Source: Chamaecyparis obtusa (Eukaryota; Streptophyta; Pinopsida; Cupressales; Cupressaceae). From it: a stretch of DNA of 64,000 nucleotides. The notes beneath the pieces are model-generated. The model saw only the letters and a program-made list of their open reading frames with translations, made no database searches and was not told the DNA's origin. Positions 24,315 to 36,619 of the stretch are shown here, piece by piece (the stretch's first letter is position 1; every line of letters starts with the position of its first letter). A program made the position numbers and the translations under genes. The stretch covers positions 554,001-618,000 of the forward strand of contig BSBK01000879.1 in NCBI GenBank assembly GCA_027943335.1, in the 5' to 3' direction.

Positions 24315-26218
24315 TAGGGTGCACACGCATTTTAAGGCATTGGAATTTACCAATCCTAAGGCTTGGATTTGCCTTCGATATCCAACCCAAAATCTTGGAC
24401 GATTCAAATAGGCCTGAGACGTATTTTCCAGCAAACATACAAAAAAAGGACATTTTTTTTGTGTGCTCCTCGTCAAGTTTACTCATGGCTCAAGAACGTA
24501 AAAATTAGACGATGTGATATTGTAGATCCCTTCATTAGCTATCTAAGCATATAATTTATTTTGAATTCTGATTATGTTAAGTTTTTCATCTCTAATTTCT
24601 TTTGTCTGTGTTCTCATTTTTTGTAAAAAACCAACGTGTAGTATTTTGGGCATAGATGTTGGCTCGTTCATCAAATTTTGCAACAAGTTACATTTTTAGA
24701 AACTAGACTCCATTCTACACACTTTAAAAAAAAAGAAAAATTTGATGTTCAATTAGTTTTAAATGATTTTTAGGGAGAGCACAAAGAAATTTCATGTTTT
24801 CAAGATGTGCACGTCGTAAATTCATCAAAAATTATATATTCATCAAAAAATTCTGGGATAAACTACGTGGTGTTAGCTAACTTCTCACTGGAGTGATTAA
24901 AAAAAATTTTAAAAAAATTTAACATTTTAGGGGGAGCACACCAGACACTATGTTATGTTTTTTCACAAAAAATAGGACCACTTTTTGTGCTCCCCCTTTT
25001 TTAGGGCCTTAATCTGCACCATTTTCAAAATAAGTTAGTAGTTTAGGAACTAGATTCAGAGTATTACAACTCTTATTTTTGTCGCATCTTAAAAGTTTGA
25101 GTCTAACTATCTTCAATTTCTTGTTGAAGTTTAGAGTTTGTTGATTTCAAAAAAAAAGTGGCATCTTATACCCCCTTTTTGGTCCCCCATCTTTGTGCAC
25201 TTACCCATATTATAGAAACAAAAAATTATTAATAAATATAATAAAGTAAATAATTAATTAATATGTAAATATAGTATTAAACTAATTATCAAATAGAATA
25301 AAGTAAATAATTAATTAACATGGTGGCATAGCTCTCCATATTTTATTTATTTTTAAACATTAGTACATGCATCATATTAAAATAAAAAAACTAAATATTT
25401 TAAAATAATATATATATAAATTTGGAATATTTTAACGATAAATCTAATATGACAGCAGTGCCAGCCATAAAAATACATTATTCAACTAATTTAAAAATAG
25501 AATAAACTAAATAAATAATTAATATGTGGACATAGCCCTCCATATTTTGATTTTTTTCAAACATTACGACATCAATTATATTAAAATCAAAAAAATTAAA
25601 TAATTTTAAATAATATATTAAAAAAATTGAATATTTTAACAACAAGTATAATATTTAAATCAAATTATTAGAAGACAAACTAAACCAAAAATTAATCTAA
25701 AACTACATTCAAAACAAAATAAAATACTACAAATTAAAACTAAATCTAAATCTAAATATTAAAAACTAAAAATTAAATCTTAATATTGAAACAAAATCTA
25801 AATATTAAAAATAAATTTAAAAATGAAAACTATATCAAAAAATTAAATATTAAAACAAAAAAAGTAGATAAAAGCCTCACCTTGATATGTGGTTGCTTGA
25901 TTGCTATTCAAATGGGCTTTCTCTTCTAAATTTTCAACCTCTCCAACTATATTTGTTGATGGAAACCTCTCACCTGCAAAACAACAAATGAAGTGAGGAG
26001 ATGCTCTTTTATAATTGTTGAGAGTGTGTCCTAATATTCCCCAAAAGGTGTCTCTTCAAATTCTATTTCCTCTCCAAATTCCTCTAAAAAAATCTAAAAA
26101 CCCCCCACAAATCCACAAAAAGCCTATTAGTGGGTATGTAAATGAAAAAAAATTTAAAAAAATATAATGCCCATAAGGGTGTTTGACATTTTTAAAAAAT
26201 AATTAAAAAACCTTATCA
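24315..26218. other. AT-rich intergenic DNA with small repeats
   Basis: No gene is seen. A short inverted repeat lies at 24930-24939 / 24987-24996 (GGGGGAGCAC and its complement). A tandem duplication of about 205 bp lies at 25291-25652. The remainder is A/T-rich with many short A runs. Confidence 0.6.
25291..25652. repeat. Diverged tandem duplication of about 205 bp period
   Basis: 25291-25450 and 25496-25652 align: both run from AATAGAATAAA, through CTCCATATTTT and a long A/T stretch, to GAATATTTTAAC. Small indels separate the copies. Confidence 0.7.
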
Positions 26219-26442
26219 GGGGGTGTGGGGCCACCACTCCCTGGCCCTCCTGCCACACAACAGTTGGCAGCAGTGGCGCCTACACTGACAATCATGCAGA
26301 CAGCCTGCCACGGTCATCGTGGGATCCCTACTTGCAAGGGCCCCCGCAAGCAACCTCGTTGGCGTGGGGAACTCCACAACCGCGGGTTCCTATGGCAGGT
26401 CCCACCAGCAGGGCCCCCACACCCCACATGGTGGGGGTTATG
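26219..26442. other. GC-rich island in AT-rich DNA
   Basis: About 220 bp of roughly 60-65% GC lies between poly-A and poly-T-rich flanks. The ends carry short inverted-repeat-like blocks (GGGTGTGGGG near 26220 against CCCCACACCC near 26420). A 72-codon open frame across it has no recognisable content. Confidence 0.6.
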
Positions 26443-29441
26443 AATTTTTTTTTTAATTTTTTTTTTTTTTAAAATAGTACAAATTGCTTTTTAAAATTTT
26501 TAACTCTTTTTAAAAATAAACATTTGACATATTTTTTAAATTTTTTTTTAAAACAACCACAAGGCATTTTCAACTTTTTATGGCATTTAATTTTGGATTT
26601 TTATTTTTTTCAATGTCATTTGGCATTTTTAATTATTTTTTTTGTAAATTTAATATAAACATAATTGCTACCAAATATTTTTATGTACATGGCATCTTTT
26701 TAGAATATGTTGTGTCGGTATCTTGTGCTCCCATTGTTTAGACACCTTTCAGTGTAATAAATATAAAATTGAGCCAAAAAAGATATTTCTCTTTTCAGCT
26801 CATTTTCTTACTTGTGGCTAATGTCCATACAAAATAGTAATCTCAAAAAATTCTTAATGTTGTAGAACATTATCTTTATTCATCCAATTTTTAATGATTT
26901 AATAATAATGAAAATTCAGATCATAAAAATTTAGCTACTAAAAATTTTGCTAAAATCTTTTTTTTAAGAAGATTTTAAAAAGTGTACAAAATATTGTTTT
27001 GTGTTGAGTTTAACCATGTCCCATTTCTCTTGCATAAAAAGAAGACTTCTAGGCAAACAATCGCTAAATTATTATTGATGGTAATAACACCCTTGAAAAT
27101 GTCCTTAGGATATACCATGATAGATATACAATAAGAAGAATTTAAACAGGTTGGTAGGAAGGCATTAAATTCCTAGATATCATGAATTGAACAAAGTTTG
27201 AGCTTTATAATGTCATGTTTAGGAAATTTTGTATATATCAAATGTAAGCACACAATTAAGATCTTTTTACTCAATTTATAAAAAATAATTGATAATTATT
27301 GCTTTTGAATGAAATCAATTTAGAAATTTTACTTAATCTGTTTGACTCTTTATTATATAATATATGTAGAGTTATGCTCAAAGAATGCAAACTTATCTGC
27401 AGTAGGGGCTGATAAGTGAAAAGGTCATGTTATGTCTAACTTCTCTGATTCTATGATTCATGTGTGAATCTATACTAAAATGATGTCTTTGAAGGGTGAT
27501 TATTACCATACTTGCCTCAACTAGCTGCTAATATAGTCCTTTAATGTCATAAGGTTGATACCATCTTTTGAAGTACAAGGACTATTTATTGTCTGCCATT
27601 CTTTTGGCTCATGTACTGGTATCTCCCAATAACTATCAACAACAAAACTAAAAGTTGAAAATTGGCAAGGTCCACAATTTAAGATAAATTTTCTCTCATC
27701 TTCAAAAAAAACTAAAAAAATGACATCTTCCAATGGCATAGTTTGGAACCACATAAAGGAAGTGCAATCACTTGAAAATAGACAAGATTAATTCAAGTGA
27801 TCAACCAAGTCAAAATTAAAGCAATAAATTAAAATCAAGCTAAAATCAAAGCAAAATCCTAATCAAGCCAAAATCCAATTTTAATTTAAAATCAAAAGTT
27901 AATTGAATAGAGGTGAATTTGAGTTGTTCACCTCGATGGGTAGGGGGTTACCTAAATGAATAATGTTTAAATTTGAATAGGGGTGGAGTATAGGACCTAA
28001 CCTTAATCCAAATTCCCAAAAGGAAAGATCCAAAAGGATTAACCACAAAGAAGTGATCAATGCACAAAAGAATCAAACAATGGAGAATATGAAGAAAGGA
28101 GAAAATCCTATAATCTACTATTAAAGGTATATGCTTGAAATCTGAAATAAATAAAAGGCAAATACTAACCTCAAAATAGCGAAAATCTAGAAAATATTGA
28201 TTTTTGATGTCTATGCACAGTTTCGGGCAATTTTGCAACTAGTTTCGGACTGGGAATGCTGAGACGGAGAAAACCCAGAAAATTTTTATCTTTTTGAATG
28301 TAGGTCATCCTTGACCCAGATAGCGGGGCAAGGTCTTACCCTGGGGCAGGATCCTACCCCTCAATGAAGGTCATCCTTGACCCAAAACAGCTTCGATGGA
28401 AAATCTATTCGCGAATCCTAGAAGTTCGTTGAAAAGGGTATCCAAATCCAAGCTCTGATTTGTAATCCTATACCTGTACCTACAAGAAAAATAGTTTTGT
28501 TTTTTGGATGAGGGGTTTGCCTTGGTCAAACCCCGGTTTGGAATCAACCTTAATAATGAAATTGAAATGGAGAATGCTAGCAAGTAGTAGAAGTAGATCT
28601 AACAACGAAGCTATGATACTCAATAGATATGCAATTGTGTTTGAAATGTAAACAAGTATATTGATATGAAAGCTTGAACACAACAATGGAAAATGTAAAT
28701 AAAAATCATGAATATAAATCCAAAACCTCCATGATTGTATGCTTGGAATCCACCTTGAATGAGTCTTGAAGATGATCAAAGGATCTTGAAGGAAGATCAC
28801 ACCATCATGATGGATAGATCTAGGGTTTGAATGATGAATCTTGAATGCTTGAACCAAATCTCTTCAATGGCTTGAATGCCTAAATCCTTGATCTTCAATG
28901 GAGAACTTGAATGGAGAAGAGGTATTGAATGCTTCCTTAAAATGCTTGATCACACTTGCTTGATAATGGATGCTTGATGGCAAAAAGAGATCATAAGATG
29001 AGATGGATCAAATGAGAGAAGGAAGGCCTCCTTTTATAGTGATCTAGGGCACAAACCTCTAGAGAGGCTGACATTGGAGAATTAAATCCTAATTAACCTT
29101 AACCCCTATAAATGGACCCAAATTAAGTGCAATTTAAGGATTTACCATTTTGAAACCCGAAATGGCCGACCCAGAAGCGAGAAAAAGAAACTTTCTGAAG
29201 TCTGACATCTCGTAACTCCCAGAATCTAAAAATTGGACCTGGGGTCAGGGATGAGGTAGACACCACCCTAGGTCAAGGTCGAGGTCATCCCTAACCTAGG
29301 TTGGGGTCTAGGTCATCCTTGACCCTACCAAGTCATCTTTGACCCAGATAGTCAGAAACTCCAAATTCTTAGAGAAAAATGTTTGGAAAAGGCTGGAAAT
29401 AAGGAGGAGAGAAGCAGAATAGGGGGGAACAACCAGATACA
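26443..29441. other. Unassigned repeat DNA left of the nested cluster
   Basis: No gene is firmly seen. A 77-codon minus-strand frame (27754-27521) has no motif I recognise. Two clusters of a GGTCATCCTTGACC-like interrupted palindrome lie at about 28300-28400 and 29230-29350, resembling the repeat clusters in gypsy leaders. This may be the decayed leader of another LTR element. Confidence 0.4.
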
Positions 29442-30279
29442 TGTAAAGACCCAGTCAAGGTGGTTAACATGACTCCAGACCACCTACTTGGAGGGCTAAA
29501 TGCTCTTAACATGGAAGTGCTTCCTTTTTAAGATGATACATTAATAAATCAATTTAAATCAAATAAATCAAGATAAATTTATAAATTGTACAATTAATCT
29601 AATTAATTGTATAGTTCAATTTAAATCAAATAAGCCCATATAAGGGGTACACATGGCTAAACAAATTAAATAAATTTAATTATTAAATTCCTATTTTCCC
29701 TAGACATCATATGGGAGGAAAATGCCTTAACCAATAGAATTTAAGGACCAAACTCACATGGATCAAGCTCACAACGAATCTCAATCACACATAAGGTGAG
29801 AGCATCTTGGCCACCCATTTTGTCTCTTTGTCCCAAGCTTTGAGGACAATCCATTTAAATTATCTCCAAAGGTGGAACCATGGACTTAACCTGAACTCAA
29901 CCATAATCAACTCAACTCCACCCCCTACCCTTGCCAAAATCTATAAAAAAAAAGACATAAATCAAGAACAAATCATCCAAAAATTTGACAATAGCATCAA
30001 ACCTCTTGCATTTTTGAGCTAGAAAGGCAAATATAGAGTTAATTAAGCATAATTTCACTTTTGAATTGATTTACTTAATTACTTATTATATCATTCTCAT
30101 TTTAGAGTTATCACTAATAGAGGCTTGTTGAGAGCTTCACATTAGCATATCTAAATAGAGAGTCATAGAGTGCTTATTGTCTTTTATTTGCATATTTCTC
30201 TCACTAATTGTGGTATTTATCTTATATTATTGATTTATTTGACAAACTAACCCTGTGAAGGTGCTTTCTATAGCACACA
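29442..30279 (+). repeat. 5' LTR of the outer gypsy element
   Basis: The right end is fixed by GCACACA (as in the 1307-10592 element), followed three bases later by the primer-binding site. The left end is inferred from TGTAAAGACCC, which resembles the LTR starts at 9593 (TGTATGCACCC) and, on the minus strand, at 57332 (TGTAATACCCC). No second copy is available to confirm it. Confidence 0.6.
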
Positions 30280-30282
30280 AAA

Positions 30283-30300
30283 TGGTGCCCACCGTGGGGC
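30283..30300 (+). promoter_or_regulatory. Primer-binding site of the outer gypsy element
   Basis: TGGTGCCCACCGTGGGGC, one base different from the site at 2303. Confidence 0.82.
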
Positions 30301-32217
30301 ACTAGGCCTCATTCTTTTTAAATTTAGAGAAATTATTTTTTCTATCATTTCTTGTGTTGTTCTCTGTTTGGCAGGTTTAACAGTGCATTTGAGACTTTCT
30401 GCAACACGTACGAGACTTTTAACATTGTGTTCAAGGCCTGAAACAACGCATCCACGACAACATTTTGTGCCTTTACACAGAGAAAGAGTGCTTTCAATAC
30501 TTCTAATATCCTATCTATTTCTCTTTCAGGACGTATACCCTGACCTCACAATGCTTTCAAACTATCCTATTACACTTTTAATGTTTCATTTATACGTATT
30601 TTCTTATTAAAACAATGCTTTTAAATTCTATTTTAGCGCTTTTAATTAGTTCAATAGTGCTTTTAATAGTTTTAACAGTACATTCAATTAGTTCTATTGT
30701 GCTTTTGATTGCATTAAAATTTTGCAAAATCTAACAGTCGAGAAATGAATTTCTTGTGGTTTTATGATGACAGGTCATAAAAAGATAAAAAAATCCATAG
30801 AGAAGATATAACAACAAAGACAAAGCTTTGGAAAAATGGATTAAAAGCGAGAATATAGCACACATTAAACACATTTTAGAGGATTCGCAACAAGAAGGTG
30901 AGGTTTACAAACAATATTTACAAGCTGTTGAAGCTTACAAATTGAAATTTGTTTCCTTAAATTAGATTTACATGCCTTAATCAACTTTTGTTAAATTTGA
31001 AAACTAAGGCTTAGAATTCAATTTTTGTTTATTTTCTTCATTTTTATTGGTTATGTTGACTAACTTTCTCAAAGAGGAGGCAAAGGAGCGGGAACAACTG
31101 CCACTAGGTGAGTCAAAATCATGGAAAAATCAATTAAAAATGCCCCTAGCCTTTGCTAGCTTCAAATTAAGGTAAGCCTAACACTTGGTCAATTTTTGCT
31201 TAAATTGTGACCTTGTCTTTTCAAAATCTAGTAATTAAAGTAGCTTCTTATTGTTTAAGGAATTGATAATAGGCTTATGCTCTTCACTTCTTAAGTGAAT
31301 CAAAGTGCCAAACCTATCAATTTCTTGATTAAGATAAAGGCTAAAGAGTAAATCAAGCATTTAAATCAAAAAACCCCTTGTTTGTGGAGGAGAGTAGAAA
31401 TACTCAATTCCCATTAGTTAGTGGGTTTGGTAAATTGAACATTGCTAATTGTGCTTGGGAGGCAAGAATATTAGGGATATTTCTTCACCTTTTTTTGAAT
31501 CAAACTCCTCAGCCTATCTCTTAAATCCATTTATTCGCTTTCCAAGTGAACATGCTAGATCTTTAGTGGGCTCGCCTCTCAAGATTTTCCTTAACAAGGC
31601 TAGTGAGAGAGACAGACCAAAGTGGGATACAATTGCCTTTGCCGCAATAATCTGACCCGCTATAAAAATAAATGCATTCATCCTTAATGGGGTGGATGAC
31701 AAAAGGATATTAAGTTGTGAACTTCCTCGAGTAGTCCTTTGGGATTGCGCAAAACTCTGATATATCGGTGGTGGGAAGCCCCTTAATTTTTGAGGGATGA
31801 AACTTAATATCCATTTTAAACATAATCTTGAATAAATACCTTGTTAACTCAGAAAGTCTAACTTGTAAAGCCATGCTTACGAACCAATTTGACAACTAGG
31901 TAGATTGCTTGAAGTTTCTTATTTTGAAAAACCCGTGATAACATTCAAACATATTCAAACACTTTGTGTGTAGAGGGTTTAAAAAGAACAAGTGTATTTT
32001 TGGTTGCTTTGTTTGAAGATACATATATAAAGTGAGAAATATCCATTTTGTAAAATCATCTTACACTTTTAATATCTTCATAAAAAGAACAATCACCAAG
32101 TTTGGGGAAAATGGTTTCAAATCAAACCTTTGTTGATGTCAGTTTCTACACAATCTCACAAACTTAAACTATCCTTACAATAAGATGGCACTTACATAGC
32201 AAGAGAGGTCCCTGAAT
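30301..32217 (+). other. Leader of the outer gypsy element
   Basis: Non-coding. A repeated GTGCTTTTAATTAGTT-like unit occurs several times at about 30555-30720, and a GAGACTTT-containing unit at 30385-30430. It is not alignable by eye with the leader at 2298-4005. Confidence 0.6.
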
Positions 32218-35067
32218 TTGAATCTCAAACTTCCTTCATTAATCATGACCAAGGGGATAGTCTCCCAAACCTTTTTGAAAAGAGAGTTGACCAAATGGAT
32301 AGAAACGCAACATATCATGATTACCTTCATGGGGGAAACAATGAAGAACAAGGAACAAAAAATCAAGAAGACATTAACTGAGAAAACCAAGGGCCTAGAG
32401 AGACAACCAAAGATAAAGCCAATAGGGTGGCCCAAGATCCCAAGTTCCTTGAAATCATGGAGAAACTTTAGAATGAAATAAGGAATGATATTTCCTTAAC
32501 TTAGCCCAATCAAGGGTAAAAATTCCTCATGACCATGACACCACAACACTTAAGAAAGATGAGGAAGAATATAATCCTATAGGTGCTATGAATAAACAAT
32601 TGAAAATATTTCAAGCACAAATTGATACGATGAAGAAAGCAGTCGAACCTAAGCCATTTTCTATCGAGGCTTTATGCCCATTTCCCTTTGATAAAAGCTT
32701 GGTTATGGAACCTTTCCCGCTTAATGTGGCTCTCCCTAAATATGATAAATACATGGATAAATCAGACCCATAAGAACATCTTAGAGATTTTGTGTCCATA
32801 GTATAGAATTCATGCACGACACAACCTAGCTATTTAATGAGGCTTTTTCCAAGGAGTTTAGGAGGTCAAGCCATGGAATGGTTCTCCAAACTTCCACAAG
32901 TAATCAAAAAATTTGAGTAATTAGCTTCAAAATTTTTGACTCATTATTCCAATAACATAGAGCATGAAATCACCATGCTCAATTTATGCAATACTAAACA
33001 ATGAGATGGTGAGTCTTTTCTTGGATTTCTCCAAAGATGGAGAATGATCTTTGCACGATATCCAAAAAGCATACCCGAGAAAGAAAAGATGGAAATATTT
33101 ATGAATAACTTAAATATGGAGATGAACTATAGGTTCCAACTTTAATGTGCCCCTACATTTGTAAAGATCATCGAAAATTGGATCAAAATTGAAGTGTTGG
33201 TTAAAAGAGGTGAAATCAAATTATTCAAAGATAATAAAACCAATCCCAAAACCAACAATACCAATAATTCAAATAATTATAATAATAATAAAGGAGCCAA
33301 CAATCACAATGATAAACCAAGATTATGGTTGAAAAACACCAATAAAAATCTTGTGAATGATGGAGTTGTGGAAGCACACAACTTGAAGGTTACTCCATTT
33401 ACCTTATCGAGCGGGTCAAACCCAACATATAATGTTAATCAAATGACCAAAGCTCCTTACACCAATAACACCAACAACACTAACCATAACAACAACAGCA
33501 ACAACAATCCTTTCAATAATTTGAATATCAATAAGCCTAAACCTTTCTTTTCCACATATCAGAAAAGGAAATTCACATTTCTAGGTGAACCTTTGGAAAA
33601 TGCATTGAGAACTTTAGTGGCTAACAAAATTATTGTCCTACCTGAATTAAGGCCATACTAACCTCAAGTCAAGCCAACATTTTGGAATGACTCTCATCAT
33701 TGTGAATATCACCGTAACAAAGGACATAAGACAAATGAATGTATGAAATTGAAACACTTTGTCCAAGACCTAATCGATGATGGGACTATAAAGGTAGAAG
33801 GACCTTAAAATAATGAGGATCGATAGCTTTCAAGAACCCTTTCCTAAATCATGAAAAGGGGGAATCATCAAATACCAATCATAGTAATAAAAGGGGTAAT
33901 GAAAAGGTGAATTTTGCACATACTTATGAGAACACCATAAATACTTTAAGTGGTGAAAGAAAAACAAAAGGAGGCAACATCAAATGTTGTAACTAGGGGG
34001 AAAGCATCAAAGATCACTCTATCAGAAGGTGCCCCAAGAATTATCCTACCTAATCAAACATCTCCATCTTCAAAGAAATACAATTTGGTGGACCAATTAC
34101 AAAGAACCCCTGCTCAAATTTCTATCTTAGAGTTTCTCAAACTTCCACCCACTCATAAGGAGATTTTGGAAAAGGCCCTTGTGGATACCAATGTACCTTT
34201 AAATGTGGATAAGGATTAATTCCAAAACATGGTAGGTCATCTTGTTCCACCTCATTGTCTATCCTTTTCGAAGAAAGATGATATATCCTTGAATCACCTG
34301 CAAAACTTGTCTTTGCATATAGAGGTCTTGATCCATAAGCATAGGGTTAAGAGAGTTCTCATTGATGGGGGAGATGGCATAAATATCTGCACCTTAAACT
34401 TGGTTAAAGCCCTAGGATTTTCTAAGGAAGCTATTGACCCAAAGAGGAAGATAACTATTAAAGCTTACGATGATGAAGAAAGAGCCTCTAAAGGTATCAT
34501 AGTACTCCCCATTAGAGTTGGTCCAATGCAGAAAGAGACCATTTGCCAAGTCCTAGATCTAAAGTTGACTTACAATATCCTATTAGGAAGGCCATGGATC
34601 CATGAAATGCAAGTTTGTCCTTTGACATATCATCAATATCTCAAGTTTCCATACATGGGACAAGAAGTCATGGTAAGTGTGGATTTGAATCCTTTCCAGT
34701 ATTGCAATAACATGAAACCCATAAATGACTCCTCAGTCCCCCATAATGCAGAAGCATCTATGTCAAAAAAAATAGATCAAGGACAAAGTTCCAAAGATCT
34801 TCCATCCTTGAAAGGCAAAGAAAAAGAAGAAAAAGAATATGTTGTTAAAAATTGCCAAGTTCCCACTAACTTAACTACATTGACTAAGGGAAAGGAGAAA
34901 GTTAGTGAGGAAAGTATCCATAATGAAGAAAAAGAAGACCAAGCCAAATCTATTCACATCTACACCAAGGATGCCCATTATCAAAATATGGATGACATCA
35001 TGAAAAGTTTTGAGAAGCAATGCAAAATCAAGCAAAATGGTGTGGGTGAATACTCCTTATCTATGAT
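32218..35067 (+). pseudogene. gag and aspartic protease of the outer gypsy element
   Basis: Gag (about 32218-33825) includes the conserved retrotransposon-gag region: LFPRSLGGQAMEWFSKLP near 32840 and a CNTKQ/FLQRW segment near 32990-33040. An Asn-rich linker (33194-33530) and a reduced zinc motif CEYHRNKGHKTNEC (about 33700) follow. The protease (34229-34670) has the active-site segment VLIDGGDGIN, with Asp-Gly-Gly, and ILLGRPWIHEM. Gag forms the particle and the protease cuts the polyprotein. At least six stops and frameshifts break it. The Copia insertion lies about 400 bp after the protease. Confidence 0.85.
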
Positions 35068-35072
35068 GGATA
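35068..35072. repeat. Copia target-site duplication, left copy
   Basis: ggata, matching ggatc at 63186-63190 in four of five bases. Joining the two sides restores the gypsy frame. Confidence 0.75.
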
Positions 35073-36517
35073 TGATGAACTACAACTGATTGAATACCTA
35101 AATGACTTGAAGATAGTGATTAGAGATCACCGAGTACTGAAATGATATGTAAGATAATTAAATTAGTCATTATGTTGTCATTGATGTCAGCTAGTTTGAT
35201 AGTACTTATCATGTTAGTTACAACTATCTAAACATTTATAAAGAGGAGAGAAAAGATTAAGAACTGAGATATCTTATTGATGAGTCTATGACTTCATGTT
35301 GTTGACTTGATTATGTTTCTTTAATCTATTATGGAGAAGGAAGAAAAATGTACAAGGAAATGTAGTCGGTAAATGAAGCGCTTCAGTATACACCGAGACA
35401 GTGTTATGTATACCAAGCGACAGTATTAACTGAGCTTGTGTTTGCTGACACATTTCTTTGTTAACCAACTATGGATGAAAGTATTAAATTCTTAAGTTTA
35501 GCTAACAGAAATTGATGAGGTGGAAATTGTTATGATTACGAGATTGAGGATAAAGTTTGTTATAAGATCCACGGCTGACAAAATTCAGAGAAGATCTAAA
35601 GGATGGAATTGAAACGTGTTATTGACACAACCACCGAGGAAGGTTTACGAGGCAAAATCTATGAAGGAGATTAATCGAAAAAATTTGATGGTTGATATGA
35701 AAATGGTTTATCTTTATATATAAGAGATATGAGTTTCTTTATTGAAACATGCTGGAAGAAACAAGACTACAAAGATTTCAGGTGAATATAGTTTCATGCA
35801 TGCCTGATCAGACTAGTTGAAGGAGAATCAAACTGCAAAATAGTACCGAGTGTCAGAGAGCTATTATCGAGTGAAAGTAAGTTAAGGAAGTGAATTGATA
35901 TATTGATCAGAGGATTTGTATGGGCTTAGAATAGATCTCAACATCTGCAAGATAATTTGTATTGTAATCAGATCAACTACTATTTTAGTTTAACCATTGA
36001 TGCAGAAAAATCTCTTAACCAAGTGGACTTAACCATCTTATGTTATGCCCCATGTCATTCAATGAATGTACATTGTTATCCTATCAATCCCATAGTGAAT
36101 TATGGTTGAATGATAACTATTAGTCTTAAATCCTCTAACAAGGTCACACCTAGTAGTATGTTTATAATCTTTAACAGGGTTGGCTCTTCACCAAGCTCAC
36201 TTTAGAAGAATGAAAATTATTTTGGGTTACCGGTCCCAGGTGGTTTTTGCCTTAACAAGGTTTCCATGTTAAATCATTGTGTTATGTGTTTTTTTGATGA
36301 CTACTTTATTGTCATACTTTACATACTACATATTTTATTTGATCAATAGTTACTGTGAGTTAATTAACTGGTAATCGGTAAAGGCACAGACAGTTTAAGA
36401 GTTTTTGTTACTGAGCTGCAGAATTTGTTGAAATTGTTTTTAAAGTTACATCTTGAGATTTGGGAGTGTAGGATAATTGATCACACTGATTCACCCCCCC
36501 TCTCAGTTATTCTAACA
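35073..36517 (+). repeat. 5' LTR of the Copia element (1,445 bp)
   Basis: It begins TGATGAACTACAA and ends TTATTCTAACA, and matches 61675-63185 throughout. It lacks a stretch of about 55 bp present in the right LTR near 61875-61930. A seven-base C run lies at 36494-36500. Confidence 0.92.
35715..35724 (+). promoter_or_regulatory. Probable TATA box in the Copia 5' LTR
   Basis: TATATATAAG; the right LTR has TATATAAG at 62372-62379 in the same context. It is the best core-promoter candidate in the LTR. Confidence 0.5.
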
Positions 36518-36519
36518 AT

Positions 36520-36531
36520 TGGTATCAGAGC
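36520..36531 (+). promoter_or_regulatory. Copia primer-binding site
   Basis: TGGTATCAGAGC, complementary to the 3' end of plant initiator tRNA-Met, two bases after the LTR. Confidence 0.92.
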
Positions 36532-36619
36532 ATTGGTTGCTTGGAATAGAGTTTTAAGGACTTCAGTAGAAAGATCACAATATGTATCAGAGGGAGGTGC
36601 CAAAGCTGAACAAGGACAA

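Larger units (their letters stand above)
29442..35072 (+). mobile_element. Ty3/gypsy retrotransposon, 5' portion (interrupted by Copia)
   Basis: LTR, primer-binding site, leader, gag and protease follow in order on the plus strand until the Copia insertion at 35073. The element resumes at 63191 and leaves the window at 64000. The protease and the GYKGQGPLG-type linker resemble those of the 19-kb element, so a Tat-like gypsy lineage is likely. No 3' LTR is in the window. Confidence 0.85.

Noticed and set aside
26225..26443. 72-codon frame in the GC-rich island as a gene
   Set aside because: GC-rich DNA is open by chance; there is no motif, intron context or second copy.
27521..27754. 77-codon minus-strand frame as an exon
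   Set aside because: There is no recognisable domain, splice sites are not convincing, and it is surrounded by unassigned repeat DNA.
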